Below are positions 60,971 to 64,000 of a stretch of DNA of 64,000 bases, piece after piece. The stretch is from positions 124,001 to 188,000 of the forward strand of contig JAQPZY010000514.1 of assembly GCA_029931535.1 (NCBI GenBank), in the 5' to 3' direction. This DNA is from Margaritifera margaritifera. Its lineage: Eukaryota > Mollusca > Bivalvia > Unionida > Margaritiferidae. Numbering within the stretch: position 1 is the first letter of the stretch; each line of letters starts with the position of its first letter. A model generated the notes under the pieces. It did not search any database. It was given only the letters and a program-made list of their open reading frames with translations, and had not been told where the DNA came from. The translations under genes were made by a program, and so were the position numbers.

Positions 60971-61190
60971 CTAGACTAGAGGTGTTGCTGAGTATAGTGA
61001 TTCCAAATTTAATGTTTTGTGACCGGAGATATGCATTATTTGATTTGGAAGAATGCTATGATTCGATAACATCCTATCAGTTGGAAGACCAGCATTTGTC
61101 GACATTCTTTTCATAAGAGAGGTGAGTTTATTTGCTCCTATAGGCTGTCCTGTGGGTGGGGTGAAAGATCTATACCGCGTAGTAGCAGCA
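60971..61190 (-). pseudogene. Tyrosine-recombinase-like C-terminal fragment
   Basis: Minus strand, open from ~61190 to TAG at 60971. It reads TPPTGQPIGANKLTSLMKRM, then STNAGLPTDRMLSNHSI and LPNQIMHISGHKTLNLESLY. The order PIG-(hydrophobic helix)-AGL-(NHS)-then-(I)SGHK-(8)-Y is that of the catalytic end of eukaryotic tyrosine recombinases (Crypton- or DIRS-like, or host genes derived from them). The stretch that normally follows NHS with the catalytic Arg appears deleted, so it is a relic. The family call is by motif memory only. Confidence 0.5.
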
Positions 61191-61209
61191 ATGTACTCAT
61201 GGTCTAGTT

Positions 61210-61365
61210 TTAGTTTGGCATTTCGAGAATGAATTCTACATAGGGTAAATTGGCCATGTTCCGAAATACGTAATCACCACTGTGTGTTTTGTGATAGTCG
61301 AGCGTTTTTCTTTCTTTCTTTTTGTTCCCTCTGTCCATTGGGCTACCGATTGGAAAGACGGTAGC
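61210..61365 (-). pseudogene. Short ORF upstream of the recombinase fragment, unrecognised
   Basis: Minus-strand frame from an internal Met (MATVFPIGSPMDRGNKKKER, then KTLDYHKTHSGDYVFRNMAN) to a stop at 61210, ~20 bp before the recombinase-like sequence. Possibly the 5' end of the same relic after a large internal deletion. Confidence 0.3.
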
Positions 61366-61899
61366 CATATTGTTGATAGTAATAGTGAGAACAAAGAGGT
61401 TCCAGAAGGCGGGGCAAGGAATAGTGAGAATACTGCGCAAAAATTTCATTGTTTATTTTGACCAATCAGATTCACAGAAAGTGATATGTTAACGTGTTGA
61501 CATATCAAAAATATTAAACCTCAAACACTGTATGTAAAGTGTACCAACTATGTGATGAAAATATAATTTTTTTAACAGAACCCGGATGTGTCATCAGATC
61601 CTTGTTGACCTATCATACGAACAGCTATCTGTTTACTGACCGCAAAGCCTTCAGTTCCAGATGTTTACGAAGCGTGTCGCTGTCACATTTTAATGGTTCG
61701 GCCTTGGAATGGATATCGCGGCGAGCACACAGGTGGCTAATTAAACTGTTACAAAATATAGTCCATTTGATTCTTATAATGACATTTTTTATTCTTCGAG
61801 TTTTATCAAAATTAATTTATTTTGCAAACCTTCAAAATTTGCATAGTAATTGTTACCGGTGTGTGTAACGTCCCATGAATTTTGGGAGTTTTCCACCAT

Positions 61900-61947
61900 T
61901 TACAGGATAGTTTTTTCTTTGTTGTCTATATTTTGCATAGCAATTTG

Positions 61948-62000
<53 letters not shown>

Positions 62001-62415
62001 AGGTGATGTCCACTTCTTCAACATCCAATTCTGATCTCATATGAACAGGAATATGGCTTTGTACTGTGGTCATTAATGTAGGTAAACACATGTTGCTTGT
62101 GCGTTCCTGTACTTGTAGGATAATTATTTCCAAATAGATAAAAGCATATGATACTCTAAACATGTTAAAATTAAAGTTAATGAAACATACTTTTATGATT
62201 TGCATGTGTAAATCAATCTGGGAAAATACAGTAAATATTGATAATGAAAAAGAAAAAGAGAAATTTAGCAAATTGAAAATTTCTGCATAGACTTTTACTT
62301 TGACATAATTCATTAACTGTTTGTCCTGCGTGACCAGTTCATGACATGGTGGCTTGCCATCAATGCAGGTCAGTTCCAGGTGAAGGTTAGTAAACAATAT
62401 CGTCAATAGGAACAT
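61900..62415 (-). CDS. Possible secreted protein ORF with Arg-Glu repeat, low support
   Basis: A 171-codon frame from ATG at 62415. The first ~17 residues (MFLLTILFTNLHLELTC) look like a short signal peptide, followed by CIDGKPPCHELVTQDKQL. The middle (~62120-62280) is hydrophobic and AT-rich with a good acceptor-like tttcccag, so it may be an intron. After that come SNMCLPTLMTTVQSHIPVHM, an acidic DVEEVDITYEE, an (RE)n run encoded by the (CT)n microsatellite at 61951-61995, and a short tail. One of the longest frames in the window outside mobile elements. Function unknown. Confidence 0.35.
61951..61995. repeat. (CT)n microsatellite, possibly coding on the minus strand
   Basis: 45 bp of CT repeat; read on the minus strand it extends the 62-kb frame as alternating Arg-Glu. 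Confidence 0.95.
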
Positions 62416-62529
62416 CTTCGGCCTGTTCCGTCAAGTCAAGAAAGAAACCTCGGGTGTAATTCGACGACATTGAGAACTATGTTCGGAACTACTTTTGTTA
62501 ACCTGGCACATTTTGTTGGCGGAAGTAGA

Positions 62530-62690
62530 CAAAGTCACAATCGGAACTTTATCGGCCTTTTCTGTCGTAACATAGGTGGTGCACTCCGCCAGGGGCGAAT
62601 GACCAAACCCATCAAACGGAACAATTTTTGGCCTTTTCGTCGCAACATACGTGGTGCACTCCGCCGGAGGTGAATCACCAAACCCATAAA
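62530..62690. repeat. 75-bp tandem duplication
   Basis: gtcgtaacataggtggtgca (62564) and gtcgcaacatacgtggtgca (62639) mark two ~75-bp copies with scattered differences. Frames on both strands repeat accordingly and are not credible genes. Confidence 0.9.
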
Positions 62691-62799
62691 ATTTATTGGT
62701 ATTCCTACAACTACATGCGAGTTTATTTCTCGACTAGACGAAATTAGCCGAGCGATCGTGTGTATACAGCTGCATGGGGTCAAATTTGGTTGCATATGG

Positions 62800-63891
62800 A
62801 ACAGCAGTCATCCCACGTAAAAGGTTTATGTGCCCATTTTGGTCATTACACCATATATCTGTCCATATGATTTCAAATTAGCGCAGCAGAAACAAAACAT
62901 TATAATTAATTCTAACGGACACGAGAGATTACATTATTGTAATTACAAATAGGTAAAACTATTTAATTCACTTCCACTAGAACAAGCAATTTATGTTGTT
63001 GTTTTGTTTTTTGTTCTTTTTTTTGTTGTTGGTTTTGTTGTTTGTTTGTTTGTTTGTTTTTAGTTTCCAAAACTTTACTAAACAAAATACAAAGTCCAAA
63101 ACATTTTAAAGATAGTTGAAACAACTCTTCACACCAATAGTGGTCATATATTCAAACCATAGTGGTCACTATGTTAATGGTGAGTAACCTCAACTTTACA
63201 ATTACATATTTAAAGGTTAATTCAAAACTGAATGTGAATCTGTTGGACTTGGACAATTTTGAGGGAAGATTTGGAAAACAAACAAAAAAAAAAAAAAACA
63301 ACAACAAAAAATTCCTTCTTTTCGTGGCAATTGTTTCAATATTTGTATATATTTGTAATTACATTAATGTAATATAGGTACTCCTATCAGTTAGATAAAT
63401 TATAATGGATAGTTTCTGTTGTACTCTTTTGAAGTCATAGCCAAAATACATGTTTAATGACCAAAACTGGTACATAAACTTTAAGGGATGCATTTTTTTT
63501 TCAATTTAGATAGAGATGACAAAGAATTTTAAAAAATAATTTATGCATAAAAAAACTTCGAAATTTCTTGCGTAATTATATACACACATAAGAAGAAGTT
63601 TTGTCATATTAATACTTTGCTTAAGTTGGTAGATTTAGAGCAAAAGTGAGGGGGCGGAGGAGGGGGGGGCGGTGAAAACGAGTTGTAATAGAAACAAAAA
63701 AGGCTATACCATGAACCGGACCACGACATGGGGATTCCGCAAATGTACAAACATCTTTGATATTATTTATATTGTGTTACTGTAAATAAAAGACTGAGAT
63801 TAAAGCAATAGCGTTTCCTGTGTATAATATTTTCTGCGGTGTAGATCATCGACTATTCAGTTTAATTGTACTGTACTGTTTTATGTCTTTC

Positions 63892-63923
<32 letters not shown>

Positions 63924-64000
63924 TGTATGTATGTATGTATGTATGTATGTATGTATGTATGTATGTATGCATGTATGTATGTAAAATCAGAAATATTCGT
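62800..64000. other. Intergenic DNA to the window end
   Basis: 62820-62970 resembles 35976-36130 of unit 2, so unit 3 of the tandem duplication probably continues here. A (GTTT)n-like run lies at 63010-63060, A-runs at ~63283-63310, a G-rich stretch at 63640-63675 and (GTAT)n at 63896-63981. No gene. Confidence 0.55.
63896..63981. repeat. (TATG)n microsatellite
   Basis: ~85 bp of a pure tetranucleotide repeat with one gc interruption; the reverse-complement type (CATA)n is at 27730-27788. Confidence 0.97.

Overview
The window looks like AT-rich nuclear DNA of an invertebrate animal. It has GT-AG introns, LINE, SINE, pogo/Tigger and MITE elements, a protein-primed type DNA polymerase B remnant of Polinton/adintovirus kind, and very many microsatellites ((TA)n, (GA)n, (CA)n, (ATT)n, (CATA)n). 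A lophotrochozoan, perhaps a mollusc, is my best guess from the repeat types, at low confidence. There are no operons and no bacterial genes. Most long reading frames belong to decayed mobile elements, and host coding sequence is sparse.

Layout. 0.8-6.6 kb: a decayed DNA polymerase B gene split by a nearly complete CR1/L2-like LINE (about 2.48-6.04 kb) with a short target duplication, followed by opposite-strand remnants. 8.45-11.47 kb: an RTE-type LINE on the minus strand. 12.7-15.0 kb: a broken member of an uncharacterised, repeated, Cys-rich gene family, carrying a perfect 39-bp hairpin; a second, truncated copy lies at 33.1-34.9 kb. 17.5-18.5 kb: a possible LINE ORF1-like remnant. 21.76-24.22 kb: three near-identical tandem copies of an ~820-bp unit. 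25.4-26.25 kb: a Tigger remnant split by a 117-bp palindromic MITE.

From about 16.5 kb the window is organised as a diverged tandem segmental duplication: unit 1 ~16.5-33.1 kb, unit 2 ~34.9-48.4 kb, and the start of unit 3 from ~48.4 kb. Each complete unit carries one copy of a small gene. The unit 2 copy is assembled here as four exons on the minus strand (49230 to 44935). It has a TATA box, a signal peptide, two EF-hand loops, matching splice phases and a polyadenylation signal, and predicts a ~108-residue secreted calcium-binding protein. The unit 1 copy keeps exons 3 and 4, but its exon 2 has been flipped onto the plus strand with a one-base frameshift, and no exon 1 is visible, so it appears dead. 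The flipped exon lies next to the second copy of the 12.7-kb repeat family, which sits exactly at the unit 1/unit 2 junction.

The right-hand third (49.3-64 kb) is mostly intergenic and repeat-rich. It holds a 65-bp tandem array, a degenerate ~160-bp repeat region, exons of an unrecognised plus-strand gene (56.63-59.52 kb), a tyrosine-recombinase-like fragment (~61 kb) and a possible secreted-protein frame at 62 kb. All calls come from reading the sequence; no database search was possible.
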